A stretch of 64,000 bases of DNA from Gilvimarinus algae (GCF_030518215.1 NZ_JAULRT010000052.1:62001-126000); one strand, 5' to 3'. Positions 12,129 through 21,810 are shown, numbered from the stretch's first letter. Notes: generated by a model not told the origin, from the sequence alone. Program-made: numbers and translations.

Positions 12129-13514
12129 ATGGAGTATTTCCCTTTCTTTATGCGCTTGCGCGGCCAGCGGGTGCTGCTGGTGGGAGGAGGGGATATTGCC
12201 ACACGCAAGGCGCGCCTGCTGCAAAAAGCCGGTGCCGTCCTGCAGGTGGTTACCGTGCACGTCGATCCCGAGCTGCGCGATTTGGTGGAGGCCTCAGGTG
12301 GTCAAGTGTCGCTGCGCGAGTACTGCGTCGAGGATCTCGACGGCGTGGTGCTGGCGGTTGCCGCCACCGACTCTGCCAGTGTCAATCAGCAAATCTCAGA
12401 GCAAGCCCGCCAGCGCTCTCTGCCGGTCAATGTGGTGGATAGCCCTGAACTGTGTACGGTGATTACCCCTGCGATTGTCGACCGCTCGCCTCTGGTGATT
12501 GCCATTTCCAGTGGTGGCGAGGCACCGGTACTGGCGCGGATGGTCAGGGCCAAGCTCGAGCGTCTCTTGCCTCTGAGTTATGGTCGCCTGGCCGGTTTGG
12601 CCAGCCGCTTTCGCGAAGCAGTGAAAGGCAAATTCGCGACGGGCGATGAGCGCCGGCGTTTTTGGGAAAAGGTGCTTGAGGGCCCCGTAGCCGAACAGGT
12701 CTACGCTGGCAATGACCAGCGCGCCGACCAGTTGCTGGAAGAGCAGCTGGCTATGGAGTCTGATGACATACGCACGGGCGAAGTCTACTTGGTCGGTGGC
12801 GGCCCGGGTGATCCGGAGTTGTTGACGTTAAAAGCGCTCAGGCTTATGCAACAGGCCGAAGTCGTGCTCTACGATCGCCTGGTCTCGTCTCAAGTACTGG
12901 AGCTGGTCAGGCGCGATGCCGACCGGATTTATGTGGGCAAGCGTCGCAGTGAGCACAGTATGCAGCAGCCTGCGATCAATCAGTTACTCGTTGATCTGGC
13001 TCGTCAGGGCAAGCGGGTACTGCGCCTGAAAGGCGGCGACCCGTTTATCTTTGGCCGAGGCGGTGAAGAAATAGAACTTCTTGCTGAACACCGGATTCCC
13101 TTTCAGGTAGTACCGGGTATTACCGCCGCCTCCGGTTGCGCTGCCTATGCCGGTATTCCCCTGACACACCGAGACTGTGCCCAGTCAGTGCGGTTTATCA
13201 CCGGCCACCTGAAAAACGACAACCCCAATCTTAGCTGGCCAGAATTGGCACTGCCGGGTCAGACTCTGGTGTTTTATATGGGGCTGCTCGGCCTTGAGCA
13301 AATCGCTCACGAACTGGTGGCCAACGGGCGCGATGCAGCCACTCCCGTCGCTTTGGTGGAAAAGGGGACAACCGCTGAGCAGCGGGTAATTGTCAGTGAT
13401 CTTGCCGGTATTTCCGTTAAAGTTGCCGAGAGCGATGTCAAGGGTCCTACCTTGATCATCGTCGGTGAAGTGGTGGCGCTGCGCCACAAGCTGGACTGGT
13501 TTACCCCTCAATAG
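12129..13514 (+). CDS. cysG: siroheme synthase CysG (trifunctional)
   Basis: A 461-residue fusion enzyme. The N-terminal half (about 1-205) has the NAD-binding [13 protein letters not shown] and performs precorrin-2 oxidation and ferrochelation. The C-terminal half (about 215-460) is the SAM-dependent uroporphyrinogen III methyltransferase, with [33 protein letters not shown] and [10 protein letters not shown]. The product siroheme serves sulfite and nitrite reductases. It is co-directional with serS at a gap of five bases, the same pairing as in Pseudomonas. Confidence 0.97.
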   Translation: MEYFPFFMRLRGQRVLLVGGGDIATRKARLLQKAGAVLQVVTVHVDPELRDLVEASGGQVSLREYCVEDLDGVVLAVAATDSASVNQQISEQARQRSLPVNVVDSPELCTVITPAIVDRSPLVIAISSGGEAPVLARMVRAKLERLLPLSYGRLAGLASRFREAVKGKFATGDERRRFWEKVLEGPVAEQVYAGNDQRADQLLEEQLAMESDDIRTGEVYLVGGGPGDPELLTLKALRLMQQAEVVLYDRLVSSQVLELVRRDADRIYVGKRRSEHSMQQPAINQLLVDLARQGKRVLRLKGGDPFIFGRGGEEIELLAEHRIPFQVVPGITAASGCAAYAGIPLTHRDCAQSVRFITGHLKNDNPNLSWPELALPGQTLVFYMGLLGLEQIAHELVANGRDAATPVALVEKGTTAEQRVIVSDLAGISVKVAESDVKGPTLIIVGEVVALRHKLDWFTPQ

Positions 13515-13516
13515 TG

Positions 13517-13537
13517 GTACAAAGTGTGTACCTTTTG
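13517..13537 (+). terminator. weak terminator after cysG
   Basis: GGTACA pairs with TGTACC around a five-base loop and is followed by TTTT. The stem is short and not GC-rich, so termination may be partial. Confidence 0.4.
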
Positions 13538-13618
13538 GCAAATTTGATGGTCAAAGGTCAATGATTGACCGGCGCGGCCGATAGTCTTAAGCAAGTACAG
13601 TCACTCAAAGGGTTTACT

Positions 13619-13855
13619 ATGGTCTATCTCGGGCCAATCACCCGCCTGATTCCAGTCTCTAAGCCCAAGCCAAGTACGGGTTATGAGCCGGATCGGGATC
13701 TGGTGATCGACAAACAGCTCCCTGAGCATCGCCCTCCCGTGGTGGAGAGGCGTCGCGGTGACCGCCGTCGCCGCGACCGCGACCCTGTACTCGATTCGCG
13801 CTCCGGTAAAGACCGGCGCCGCAATCACCGCCCCAATATCGATATTGAGGTGTAA
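13619..13855 (+). CDS. small arginine-rich hypothetical protein
   Basis: A 78-residue protein of unknown function. The N-terminal part (MVYLGPITRLIPV) is hydrophobic and Pro-rich. The middle (about 42-70) is a charged tract of Arg and Asp with repeated Asp-Arg-Arg units. It has no signal peptide, membrane segment or known catalytic motif. The ATG at 13619 follows AAAGGG; a TTG at 13565 would add 18 residues. It sits alone between cysG and gor. The DRR repeats resemble tails seen in several unrelated gammaproteobacterial proteins, so a nucleic-acid or acidic-lipid interaction is conceivable but unproven. Confidence 0.6.
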   Translation: MVYLGPITRLIPVSKPKPSTGYEPDRDLVIDKQLPEHRPPVVERRRGDRRRRDRDPVLDSRSGKDRRRNHRPNIDIEV

Positions 13856-13925
13856 CGGCAGCCCTCCCAGATTCTCTGTACACTGTTGCCAACCTTGGCC
13901 TAACTGACTTGTAACGGAGAGATCA

Positions 13926-15305
13926 ATGAATCATTACGACCTGCTGGTTATCGGTGCTGGCTCCGGCGGGGTGCGCGCCAGCAGAATCGCTGCCGGCCTC
14001 GGCGCCCGCGTCGCCGTGGCGGAAGAGCGAGCCCTGGGTGGCACCTGTGTCAATCTTGGCTGCGTGCCGAAAAAACTGTTCGTCTACGGCTCGCAGTTCA
14101 GCGAACAATTCGCCCACGCCGCTGGTTACGGCTGGCAGTTAGAGGGCGCGAGTTTCGACTGGGCGCAACTGCGCGATAACAAGACCCGTGAGATCGAGCG
14201 TTTAAACGGCGTCTATGATCGATTGCTCACTGATGCCGGCGTCGAGCTGCTGCGCGGCCATGCACGGATTCTCGGCCCTCAGGAGGTCGAGGTCGGTGAT
14301 AAACGCTACCGCGCGGATAAAATTCTAATCGCCGTGGGAGGCTGGCCCTTTGTCCCGGATTTTCCCGGGCGTGAGCATGTGATCAGCTCCAATGAGGTGT
14401 TTTATCTGGATGAGCTGCCCAGGGCCATGGTAATCGTCGGTGGTGGCTATATCGCCTGTGAATTTGCCAGCATCTTTAATGGCCTTGGAGTGCAGACTCA
14501 TTTGCTCTACCGCCGGGACTTGTTTTTGCGCGGCTTTGACAAAGACGTTCGCGAGCTTATGGCGCAGCAGATGGCCGCCAAAGGCGTGCACTTGCATTTT
14601 AATACGGATGTCGAGCGCGTTGAGCGCCAGGCGGATGCCGAGCTCGCGGTACACACGGATACCGGCGAGACACTTCGTGTGGGGCAGGTCATGTACGCCA
14701 CCGGGCGCAAGCCTTTGCTGGATAATCTCGGGCTGGAAAATACCCGGGTAGAACTCAACAAGCAGGGCGCCATCGAGGTCGATGACGATTTTCGTACCGC
14801 TGAACCCTCGATCTATGCGATTGGCGATGCCGTTGGCCGCAAAGAGTTGACACCGGTGGCGCTGGCAGAGGGGATGGTACTGGCGCGTCGCCTCTATGGC
14901 GCCGACCAGTTCAGAGAAGGCGAGTTGGCCGTCAACTATCAGAACATCCCGACGGCGGTGTTCACCCAGCCCAATATTGCCACCGTGGGACTGAGCGAAG
15001 AGGAGGCGGGCAAAGAGGGGTGGGATGTCAACGTGTACAAAGCACAGTTCACGCCTTTGCCCCTGACATTGACCGACAGCGACGAAAAGGTCATGGTGAA
15101 GCTCATTGTCGATAAAGCCAGCGACCGGGTGCTGGGTTGCCATATGGTCGGTCAGGACGCGGGTGAGATTATTCAGGGGCTGGCAGTGGCGATGACCGCT
15201 GGCGCCACCAAGGCTGATTTTGACCGGACCATTGGCATTCATCCCACGGTGGCCGAGGAGTTTGTCACCTTGAGAACGCCAGTGACCAGCGCTGGCTCGT
15301 CATAA
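13926..15305 (+). CDS. gor: glutathione-disulfide reductase
   Basis: A 459-residue NADPH-dependent flavoenzyme that regenerates reduced glutathione. It has FAD fold [11 protein letters not shown] near 10-20, redox-active Cys41 and Cys46 in [18 protein letters not shown] fold [11 protein letters not shown], and the dimerisation motif [13 protein letters not shown] near the C-terminus with the acid/base His. The lack of mercuric reductase domains and the YGSQ/FDW segment after the redox site favour glutathione over other disulfide substrates. A GGAGAG ribosome site precedes the ATG. Confidence 0.93.
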   Translation: MNHYDLLVIGAGSGGVRASRIAAGLGARVAVAEERALGGTCVNLGCVPKKLFVYGSQFSEQFAHAAGYGWQLEGASFDWAQLRDNKTREIERLNGVYDRLLTDAGVELLRGHARILGPQEVEVGDKRYRADKILIAVGGWPFVPDFPGREHVISSNEVFYLDELPRAMVIVGGGYIACEFASIFNGLGVQTHLLYRRDLFLRGFDKDVRELMAQQMAAKGVHLHFNTDVERVERQADAELAVHTDTGETLRVGQVMYATGRKPLLDNLGLENTRVELNKQGAIEVDDDFRTAEPSIYAIGDAVGRKELTPVALAEGMVLARRLYGADQFREGELAVNYQNIPTAVFTQPNIATVGLSEEEAGKEGWDVNVYKAQFTPLPLTLTDSDEKVMVKLIVDKASDRVLGCHMVGQDAGEIIQGLAVAMTAGATKADFDRTIGIHPTVAEEFVTLRTPVTSAGSS

Positions 15306-15422
15306 AGTCGCAATATTCAACGATAAGAATGACTCCCCATGAGAGGCTTGCGGGCGTTGACAACACTTGCGATACTCTGCGGCGGATTGATAAGTCCGAC
15401 TACTTTACGAAAGGAGATCACT

Positions 15423-15869
15423 ATGGCTTCGCGTTCCATGCGTTTGGCGGCCGGTTTCGGCGCCGTGGTTTTATCATTGGCAGGCTTTCAGGCAGAGGCT
15501 CGTGACGACGGACTGATGCTGCCGGTTGAGGACGTGCTTACCGAGTACGCGGACCGGCTCGACAGCGATGTGAAGTTTTACTTTGGCAAGCAGTCTTATC
15601 CAACGCCGTCGAAAAAGCTCGGTGAGTATGTGACCAACAAGAAAACCAATGCGTTTAACAAGTCCGACGAAGAGGCCTGCCGCTGGGTCATGCTGTCAGC
15701 TCTGTTGCAACTGCAGGAGAGGGCGCAGTCCGAAGGTGGGAACGCCGTTGTCGATATTCGCAGCTACTACAAAAAAAATGAGGTGAGCAGTGAGACCGAG
15801 TATGAGTGCCACGCCGGAAACATTATGGCGGGCGTTGCTCTGATCGGCCGTGTGGTGAAAATTGACTGA
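15423..15869 (+). CDS. periplasmic YbjQ/RcsF-like protein (often mislabelled excinuclease ATPase subunit)
   Basis: A 148-residue protein. A signal peptide (about 1-27, cut near QAEA) leads into a small alpha/beta domain with W-V-M-LSALLQLQERAQSEGGNAVVDI and a conserved pair of Cys (in EEACRW and YECHAG). Its ANAVV-type motif resembles the YbjQ/RcsF fold. Databases often call this family excinuclease ATPase subunit, but it has no ATPase motif and is exported. AAGGAG six bases before 15423 fixes the start. A strong terminator follows. The function is unknown; an envelope role is inferred from the signal peptide. Confidence 0.75.
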   Translation: MASRSMRLAAGFGAVVLSLAGFQAEARDDGLMLPVEDVLTEYADRLDSDVKFYFGKQSYPTPSKKLGEYVTNKKTNAFNKSDEEACRWVMLSALLQLQERAQSEGGNAVVDIRSYYKKNEVSSETEYECHAGNIMAGVALIGRVVKID

Positions 15870-15887
15870 TCCCGCTGGGCCAATCCC

Positions 15888-15917
15888 AAAAAAAGCGCTC
15901 TCAGGAGCGCTTTTTTT
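15888..15917 (+). terminator. Rho-independent terminator
   Basis: GCGCTC and GAGCGC around a TCAG loop are flanked by seven A on the left and seven T on the right. It ends the gene at 15423-15869 and is symmetrical enough to work both ways. Confidence 0.85.
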
Positions 15918-15976
15918 ATGGCCGTCTTTTCCATTGTGCCAGCGCTCTGCCTTGTTGTGGGGCGGGAGAAAAATAA

Positions 15977-16074
15977 TGCACCGCCTGTTCTGCTTGCATA
16001 AGGTGCGCGACCGCTGCGTTACTTTGAGGCGATTTACGCGTCCTTGTGAATAAAATGGTGCGCCTGTCGGCACC
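15977..16074 (+). promoter_or_regulatory. four GGTGC/GCACC motifs upstream of the porin promoter
   Basis: GCACC at 15978-15982, GGTGC at 16002-16006, GGTGC at 16057-16061 and GCACC at 16070-16074 lie roughly 110-210 bases before the sigma-54 site. That is a usual distance for an enhancer-binding activator. The half-sites resemble those of NtrC, but the spacings (19 and 8 bases) and the order of the second pair are not canonical, so the activator is unknown. Confidence 0.3.
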
Positions 16075-16184
16075 CCGTTCCAGTTCGGTCGTTACTGCTC
16101 TGCTTTTGTGTAATTTTTTTCTTGCTCTGTTAACTCTTTGTTTCGGCTGCGTTTATTTAATTTCTTAGCAACCTGTTTGTGCGG

Positions 16185-16200
16185 TGGCATATGCCTTGCT
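16185..16200 (+). promoter_or_regulatory. candidate sigma-54 (-24/-12) promoter
   Basis: TGGCATATGCCTTGCT fits the -24/-12 consensus TGGCAY..(N)..TTGCW with the correct GG-to-GC spacing. Transcription would start near 16211, leaving a leader of about 135 bases before the porin ATG at 16348. The rest of the gene-free stretch 15918-16347 shows no small gene. Confidence 0.5.
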
Positions 16201-16347
16201 CTGGGGCCTCTAGCGGCGGTGAGCTCGCAAAGCATGACAAAAGCCACGCACAAAAAATGCTCACAGTTGTTCGATAAATGACAGAGGCCCAAACAAGGGC
16301 ACGGCGGGAAGAAAACACCGACCAATACAAGAGCTAGGAGACGAACA

Positions 16348-17547
16348 ATGAAACAACGACTGATTGGCCTGACGGGGGCATTGGGGTTAGCGAGCAGCCT
16401 GGGAGCGTTCGCCAATACAGAGGCGGCCAGCGTGAAAGAGGCGCTGGTGGACGCGGACATTAAACTTAATCTTCGTTTGCGCTACGAGGACGTCAGTTGG
16501 GATGGGCTGGAGGATTCGGATGCCTTAACTTTGCGCACGCGCTTGAGCTACACATCGGGGGACTACGAAGGTTTTGGAGTCATGCTCGAAATGGATGATG
16601 TGCAGGCCATTACCGATGCGGATTATCGCACGGCGCCAAATGACCCAATGAATCCCGGTACCGCCGTGATTCCAGACCCGGAAGGAACCGAGGTCAATCA
16701 GGCCTATCTGTCCTATCGCGGCTTCGGCTCATCCACTTTGAAATACGGTCGCCAGCGTATCTTACTGGACAACCAACGCTTTGTGGGAGGTGTGGGCTGG
16801 CGTCAGAACGAGCAGACCTACGACTCCTTTTCGCTGACCAATACAGCCTTGGATAATACCACCGTGTTTTACGCCTACTTGTACAACGTCAACCGAATTT
16901 TCGGCGAGGACAACCCGATTGGTGATCATAAACACGAGTCTCACCTGCTGAACCTGAACTATGCGGGTTGGCAGGCAGGCAGCTTATCCGCTTACGCATA
17001 TCTGCTCGACAATCAGTCCGCGGCGGCTCTTTCCAGCGATACTTATGGTGCTCGCTGGGCCGGAAAAATTGGCGAGTCTGCGACCTATACCTTAGAGTAC
17101 GCGCGCCAATCGGACGCTGCCGATAATCCGGTTTCCTACGACGCTGATTACCTGCTGGCAGAAGCCGGTATGGCCTTGGGGCCGATAAACGTGGGCGCGG
17201 GCTACGAGCTTCTTGGTTCGGACGAGGGCAAGGCGGGCTTTACCACCTCTTTAGCCACCCTGCATAAATTTCAGGGTTGGACCGATCGCTTTTTGACAAC
17301 GCCGGCGGCGGGTGTGGAGGATATCTACTTAAGTGCAGCGGGAGCTTTGGCCGGGGTCAAATTGTTTGCCGCTTATCACCAGCTCGCGTCTGATTACGGC
17401 AGTGTCGATTATGGGCAGGAATTGGATGTGTCGGCGGCCAAGGCCTTTGGCCCGGTGACGGTGTTGGTGAAGTATGCCGATTACCAAGCCGATGACTTTG
17501 GTTCAGATACTCAGAAATTTTGGGTTATGCTCAACGCCACCTTCTGA
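16348..17547 (+). CDS. outer-membrane porin of the alginate-export-like family
   Basis: A 399-residue outer-membrane beta-barrel. A signal peptide (about 1-23, cut after AFA) is followed by alternating amphipathic strands. Family features are LNLRLRYEDV, LTLRTRLSYTSGDYEGFG, LKYGRQRILLDNQRFVGGVGWRQNEQTYDSF, and a final strand ending in Phe (WVMLNATF), the BAM recognition signal. Relatives are labelled alginate export family or OprD-like, but the true substrate is unknown and no alginate genes are near. AGGAG seven bases upstream supports the ATG. The candidate sigma-54 promoter suggests control by nitrogen or another enhancer-binding regulator. Confidence 0.8.
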   Translation: MKQRLIGLTGALGLASSLGAFANTEAASVKEALVDADIKLNLRLRYEDVSWDGLEDSDALTLRTRLSYTSGDYEGFGVMLEMDDVQAITDADYRTAPNDPMNPGTAVIPDPEGTEVNQAYLSYRGFGSSTLKYGRQRILLDNQRFVGGVGWRQNEQTYDSFSLTNTALDNTTVFYAYLYNVNRIFGEDNPIGDHKHESHLLNLNYAGWQAGSLSAYAYLLDNQSAAALSSDTYGARWAGKIGESATYTLEYARQSDAADNPVSYDADYLLAEAGMALGPINVGAGYELLGSDEGKAGFTTSLATLHKFQGWTDRFLTTPAAGVEDIYLSAAGALAGVKLFAAYHQLASDYGSVDYGQELDVSAAKAFGPVTVLVKYADYQADDFGSDTQKFWVMLNATF

Positions 17548-17667
17548 GGTGGCGTCAGGCTAAACAACGAAAGCTGGCCAGTGTTCGTCAAGTGGATGAT
17601 TCACCGGATGTCTTCTGCCATTGGCCCGGCGCTTTTGCCGCCGGGTTATTCACAACCAGTTTCACGT

Positions 17668-20600
17668 TCAACGCCGCTCTTTGCTCTCTGTCGGCTCGTC
17701 GGGGGGTAGCTCCAACTCCAGGCTTTCATCCGTTGCCGGTTTGCCGGGCCTTACCGAGTGCCAAAATCCAGTGTGATTGAGTTGCCGCCAAGCCCACGGC
17801 AGCCAGCGGGTCAGGGCAAAGGCCAGCCACAGAGACCACAGCAGCATGGTCAACCGATAGCTCCACATGGGTAGGCTAACTACCCATGCAGTGGGCAGGG
17901 CGCCCGTTGCGCGATCGCTGTACCAGATCAGTTGATGTGCGTGGGAGCCGTTACCGGTGACCAGCATTTCCGGCTGCGCCAGCAGGCCGTGGGGTATGGT
18001 GCTGGCAGTGGCCGCCAGGGCCAGTAAACCAAACACCATAAGCCCGATTTGCAGGGGGTTGAAGTAAGCGCCCAGACGGACAGCGCTTGTGCGTCCGCGC
18101 AGGGTCATGGCGATAAACCAACTGGCCAGTAGCATCAGCACAAAGGCGTTGAAGGTGATTACGCCGAGGCTCAACACAATCCACTCCCAGGTTCTGAGAG
18201 GCGTCAGCTGAGTGCGCGCGAGTCCGACGGCGAGTATCAATACAACAATCAGCACGCCCCACAGCAATACGGCCGGCCCGATCTGCGGACCGCCCGTAGC
18301 GAGTACCCAACGGTCTTGAGGTAGGTTGAGTTGCACTGTGTTGTTGGCGGCCGGGTAACCAAGTGCAACCGGTTCCGAGCGTGTCAAAGCCGTGAGCGTC
18401 GACGGTGCGCGCCAATTCAGGGTCAGGGACTGAGTGTTTGCATTGATGGGAACGCGAATAGCGCCCGAGGTCTTCCCCGGCGGCAGTTCCCGACCGTCAA
18501 TCGAGAGTGCTGTCAGCTCGGCGGCCTCGGGCAAGGTAAATTCAAACTGCCCGCCCTGATGGGTTTCAATACCGAGGGTGAGGGTCGTGGTTTGCTGGCG
18601 CTCTCCCAGGTGTTGAAGCAGCTCGCTGCGCGTGATGACCAGTGTATCGCCGGGCAGAGCGGCGGGGCGGGAAACTTCGATACGCAACTCATCGCCTGGG
18701 CGTGGCAGCCATCGTACCTGTTGAGCGGAGACCACCTTAGTGGCAGCAGACTCGGTGCTCAGGTGCCATACGGGTGAAGCTTGCAATGACCAGACAGAGT
18801 AGTAGCGGGCGTCGGCTTCGGGCGCGCTCAAGGTGAGTGACGAAACCTCATCCAGGCTCGACTGCCAACTGAAACTCGACGCCTGTGGCGCCAGGTACAC
18901 CGGCAGAGCCCGGTCGCTGTATTTGAGGTCGGTGAGCGGCGTTTCACCGGGCAGCAGGGTGATGGCGACACTGAGGCTTTGGTCGGTGGGTGCAAGGCGG
19001 ACAACCCGGGTGGTCATGGTCCAGTCGAGACCAAAATTCAAGTGTCGTTCTACTCGTACCAGCGGTTGAATATCGCTCGGTGGCAGTTGAGTCTCGGTCT
19101 TGGCGCCCGCTTGTGCGCCCTCACGGTTCAATTGCAGGTGCTGCTTTTCGCTGGTGCGGCTCGTCAGGCGCCAGCCCTGCAGCTGGGTTTCGATATTGTG
19201 CGCGGGTAAGGCGAAATTCAAATCTACCTGTTGCAGCGGCTCGACAGATGCTTCGAGCTCCAGTGTGTGTCGGCCGGCAGGCAGGGCCAGAAGGAGCTCT
19301 CCGCCCTCGCTACGCCCAAGTATCGCGGCTTTGCCATTCAGGCGCACCTGATGCGGCCACCATTGATTTTGCTGCGCGGGCAGGGGCAGAGCGACAAACT
19401 GCTCTGCGTGCAGCTCCAGTGTCAGCGCCAGCCGTTGATGATCGACGCGCAGGGCGGCACTCGCGATGGCAGCGCACTCGGGCAGGCAAGGTGCAGGGCG
19501 CAAGAGGCGCTGTTCCAGCTCGCTCAGCAGGCTCTGGTCGATCAGCACTTGGGCCTGTACCGATTTGTCCGGCATACAGAGCGCAGCCAGTACCAGAGCC
19601 GCCACGCCCGGCAGGCGCCTGCGAGCCTGCGACGGCAGCGGTGCGCGCTTGAGCAGCAGCATACCGAGCAACACAGGGCCAAGAATAGCGAGCAGATGGC
19701 CGATACGATCGAGCAGCGGGCCCACGAGAATCAGCCGTGTGCTCTGCGAAGGGTCGACCGGTCCACTCCAGCTCAACTGTGCCCGGTTCCAGTGCCAGTC
19801 CATGGGGGCTGGGCCCGCCTGAACTTTTTGCTCCGGGTCGTAATCGGTGTTGACTCTGGCCGGTGCGGGGGCATTTACCTTAGCGTTCGACATGCTTCTC
19901 CTTACCTCTGCATCCGCTTCGTACTCCGGCATGCTGATATCGCTGATGCGTAAGCTTTCAGCTTCGCCCCCCGATTTTTTCTCGTACTGTTGCGTGTTGT
20001 AGTGCTCAAGCTGGGGGTAGACGGCGAGCCGCGCCTGGTCGGTGATATAAGGCAGCAGAATCAGGGCGAGGATGGCGAAGCTCGCCAGGGTGTAATACTC
20101 CAGCCACTGGCGCCAGCGCTCGGAGACGAAGCGCCCCAGCGCCAGGCAAACACCCAGATTGAGCCATATCAGAAGAGGTGCGTTGGTCCGCTGATAGATA
20201 AGCACAATCACCGCCAGGGCGAACAAGCCGAGTAGCGGTGAACCGGCGCGTCCCAGGGTGACGGCAATCAGCAAAATCAAAAAAATATCCCAGAGGTTGA
20301 AGGCATCGAGCCAGACGCCGGATAAGGTGTCGGCGCCCGTGGCCGCCAGCAGGGACCAGCCTGGCGGCAAATGTACCCAGGTGTCTAGGCTCTGAAAGCT
20401 GGTCTGCCAGCCCGACGCTGGCAAGTGTGCCGAGCGCTCAAGTCTCGCCCTTGCCAGCAAGTCGAGCTCGCTGCTGCGAAGCTCAATGCCGGCTGCCTCG
20501 GCGCCGGGTAGGCGCGTGACCACCAGCGGACTCCCCTGGTTACTGGCACTGCCGAGCTCCACTTGTGGATGCGTTGTTAGCCTGGCGTGAGGGCCGAGCT

Positions 20601-21702
20601 CGCCCCTCGCTCTGTCTTCAACCGTGAAAGCCTCGCCGGAGAAGTCCAGCCAGAGGTGTTTGGTCAGGGTGAGTGAGTGGCTTTTATCCCCCGTGACCCG
20701 GTGTAACTCGCGAACGCTCAGCTGAGTATCCGGCGTGAGCAGATAAGCCGGGTGACCCTGCCACTGCCCGGGCATTTGTGTCTGAGCCGGATCAATGGCT
20801 GCCGCTCCGGTGAGCTCGACGCTGCGCAATTGCGGCGCACTGACAAAGCTCCAGATTTCCTGCTCGGGCCAATCTGTGCTCGAGCGGGTGAAGCCCAGCG
20901 CCGCCGGCGGTGCCAGGGTGTACGCGTGGCTGGTGACTTGCCAGCGGCCGGGGCGTAGCAGAACGCGCAAATTGCCGGCTGTGTCCATCCGTGCGGGCAG
21001 GGGGCTTTCAAGCGAGCGCAGCTGGAAACCCGCGGGCAAAGTGTTCGGCAAGGTGATTTCGCGCTCCTGCCCGCTCACATGGAGGTCAATAGAAGTTGTC
21101 AATTCGAAGGGGGTGCCGTCACTGGCCAGTCGGAACACCTTGATGTCCAGGCTCTGCGGGCTTTGCGTGTTGGTGCTGCGCGGGGTTTGTTGCAGCACCA
21201 GGCGGCCGTTCTCGAGCTTGACCGGAATCTGTGAGCCTGTCACGTCGGTGGGAGTGATCAAGGCCGTATCCGTGGGTATGGCGAGGGTGCGCGGGGCGGC
21301 TGCCCAGGTAAATTCGCCGCGAATGAGATGTTGGCCAACGGGCAACAGTATCCGGGGTTGTCCGTGGGCGCGGGTTACGGTCACAGGTTTGCCGTTTGCG
21401 GTGACCTTGTCGGGCCAGTGCTGATCGTCGCCCGGCAGCGTCAGGTGGCTCTCACGGTAGAGGCTCGCCTCGAGAATGAACTGCGCGCCCTTATCGTTCA
21501 GCGAGAGTGCCAGCGAGCTTGGCCAGTGGCAGAGCCGTGTGGCGTCTGCGCGCTGGGGGCAGTCCAGCTCCGGGTGCTGGGAGAGAACCCAGGGGCGCCA
21601 GTTGTCTAATTCGGGAGGGGTGTAGGTCTCGCCAGCGCGGGCGGCCAAGTTCAGGCAGAGAAGAGCCAGACACAGAAATTGCATGAATGTGCGTGGGGCC
21701 AT
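17668..21702 (-). CDS. large two-half membrane-anchored periplasmic protein, function unknown
   Basis: A 1344-residue protein with a signal peptide (about 1-23). Two beta-rich periplasmic regions (about 25-455 and 715-1140) are each followed by membrane segments: about 468-555, then one near 666-684, and about 1141-1300 at the C-terminus. The regions look like duplicates. W-P-x-x-V-x-x-N-G-K occurs near 96-105 and 782-791, then LLPVGQH near 119-125 and ALPAGRH near 806-812. LPPGWSLLAATG near 445-456 matches LPQDRWVLATGG near 1127-1138, both just before a membrane segment. Each half begins with a Cys pair (48/58 and 739/743). The middle has a low-complexity acidic/basic linker (about 570-630). 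No enzyme motif was recognised. It is convergent with the porin gene and follows gltA after a terminator. Confidence 0.75.
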   Translation of the reverse strand: MAPRTFMQFLCLALLCLNLAARAGETYTPPELDNWRPWVLSQHPELDCPQRADATRLCHWPSSLALSLNDKGAQFILEASLYRESHLTLPGDDQHWPDKVTANGKPVTVTRAHGQPRILLPVGQHLIRGEFTWAAAPRTLAIPTDTALITPTDVTGSQIPVKLENGRLVLQQTPRSTNTQSPQSLDIKVFRLASDGTPFELTTSIDLHVSGQEREITLPNTLPAGFQLRSLESPLPARMDTAGNLRVLLRPGRWQVTSHAYTLAPPAALGFTRSSTDWPEQEIWSFVSAPQLRSVELTGAAAIDPAQTQMPGQWQGHPAYLLTPDTQLSVRELHRVTGDKSHSLTLTKHLWLDFSGEAFTVEDRARGELGPHARLTTHPQVELGSASNQGSPLVVTRLPGAEAAGIELRSSELDLLARARLERSAHLPASGWQTSFQSLDTWVHLPPGWSLLAATGADTLSGVWLDAFNLWDIFLILLIAVTLGRAGSPLLGLFALAVIVLIYQRTNAPLLIWLNLGVCLALGRFVSERWRQWLEYYTLASFAILALILLPYITDQARLAVYPQLEHYNTQQYEKKSGGEAESLRISDISMPEYEADAEVRRSMSNAKVNAPAPARVNTDYDPEQKVQAGPAPMDWHWNRAQLSWSGPVDPSQSTRLILVGPLLDRIGHLLAILGPVLLGMLLLKRAPLPSQARRRLPGVAALVLAALCMPDKSVQAQVLIDQSLLSELEQRLLRPAPCLPECAAIASAALRVDHQRLALTLELHAEQFVALPLPAQQNQWWPHQVRLNGKAAILGRSEGGELLLALPAGRHTLELEASVEPLQQVDLNFALPAHNIETQLQGWRLTSRTSEKQHLQLNREGAQAGAKTETQLPPSDIQPLVRVERHLNFGLDWTMTTRVVRLAPTDQSLSVAITLLPGETPLTDLKYSDRALPVYLAPQASSFSWQSSLDEVSSLTLSAPEADARYYSVWSLQASPVWHLSTESAATKVVSAQQVRWLPRPGDELRIEVSRPAALPGDTLVITRSELLQHLGERQQTTTLTLGIETHQGGQFEFTLPEAAELTALSIDGRELPPGKTSGAIRVPINANTQSLTLNWRAPSTLTALTRSEPVALGYPAANNTVQLNLPQDRWVLATGGPQIGPAVLLWGVLIVVLILAVGLARTQLTPLRTWEWIVLSLGVITFNAFVLMLLASWFIAMTLRGRTSAVRLGAYFNPLQIGLMVFGLLALAATASTIPHGLLAQPEMLVTGNGSHAHQLIWYSDRATGALPTAWVVSLPMWSYRLTMLLWSLWLAFALTRWLPWAWRQLNHTGFWHSVRPGKPATDESLELELPPDEPTESKERR

Positions 21703-21762
21703 AAGTGCGTCCTGTCACCAATTTGAGCCGCTACCATAGCACAGCGGGCGAGAAATCCGGGT

Positions 21763-21789
21763 AATAAAAAAAGGCCCCGAAGGGCCTTT
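21763..21789 (-). terminator. terminator after gltA
   Basis: On the minus strand AAAGGCCC and GGGCCTTT enclose a stable TTCG loop and are followed by a run of T. It lies just past the gltA stop, before the 1344-residue gene. Confidence 0.85.
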
Positions 21790-21810
21790 GGGGGCGAGCT
21801 GGCTGGCGTT

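Noticed and set aside
15339-15422. N-terminal extension of the YbjQ/RcsF-like protein
   Set aside because: An upstream ATG is open, but the AAGGAG site and a proper signal peptide start at 15423.
15977-16074. Canonical NtrC sites upstream of the porin
   Set aside because: The GCACC/GGTGC half-sites are present but the spacing and order do not match the NtrC consensus, so they are reported only as motifs of unknown activator.
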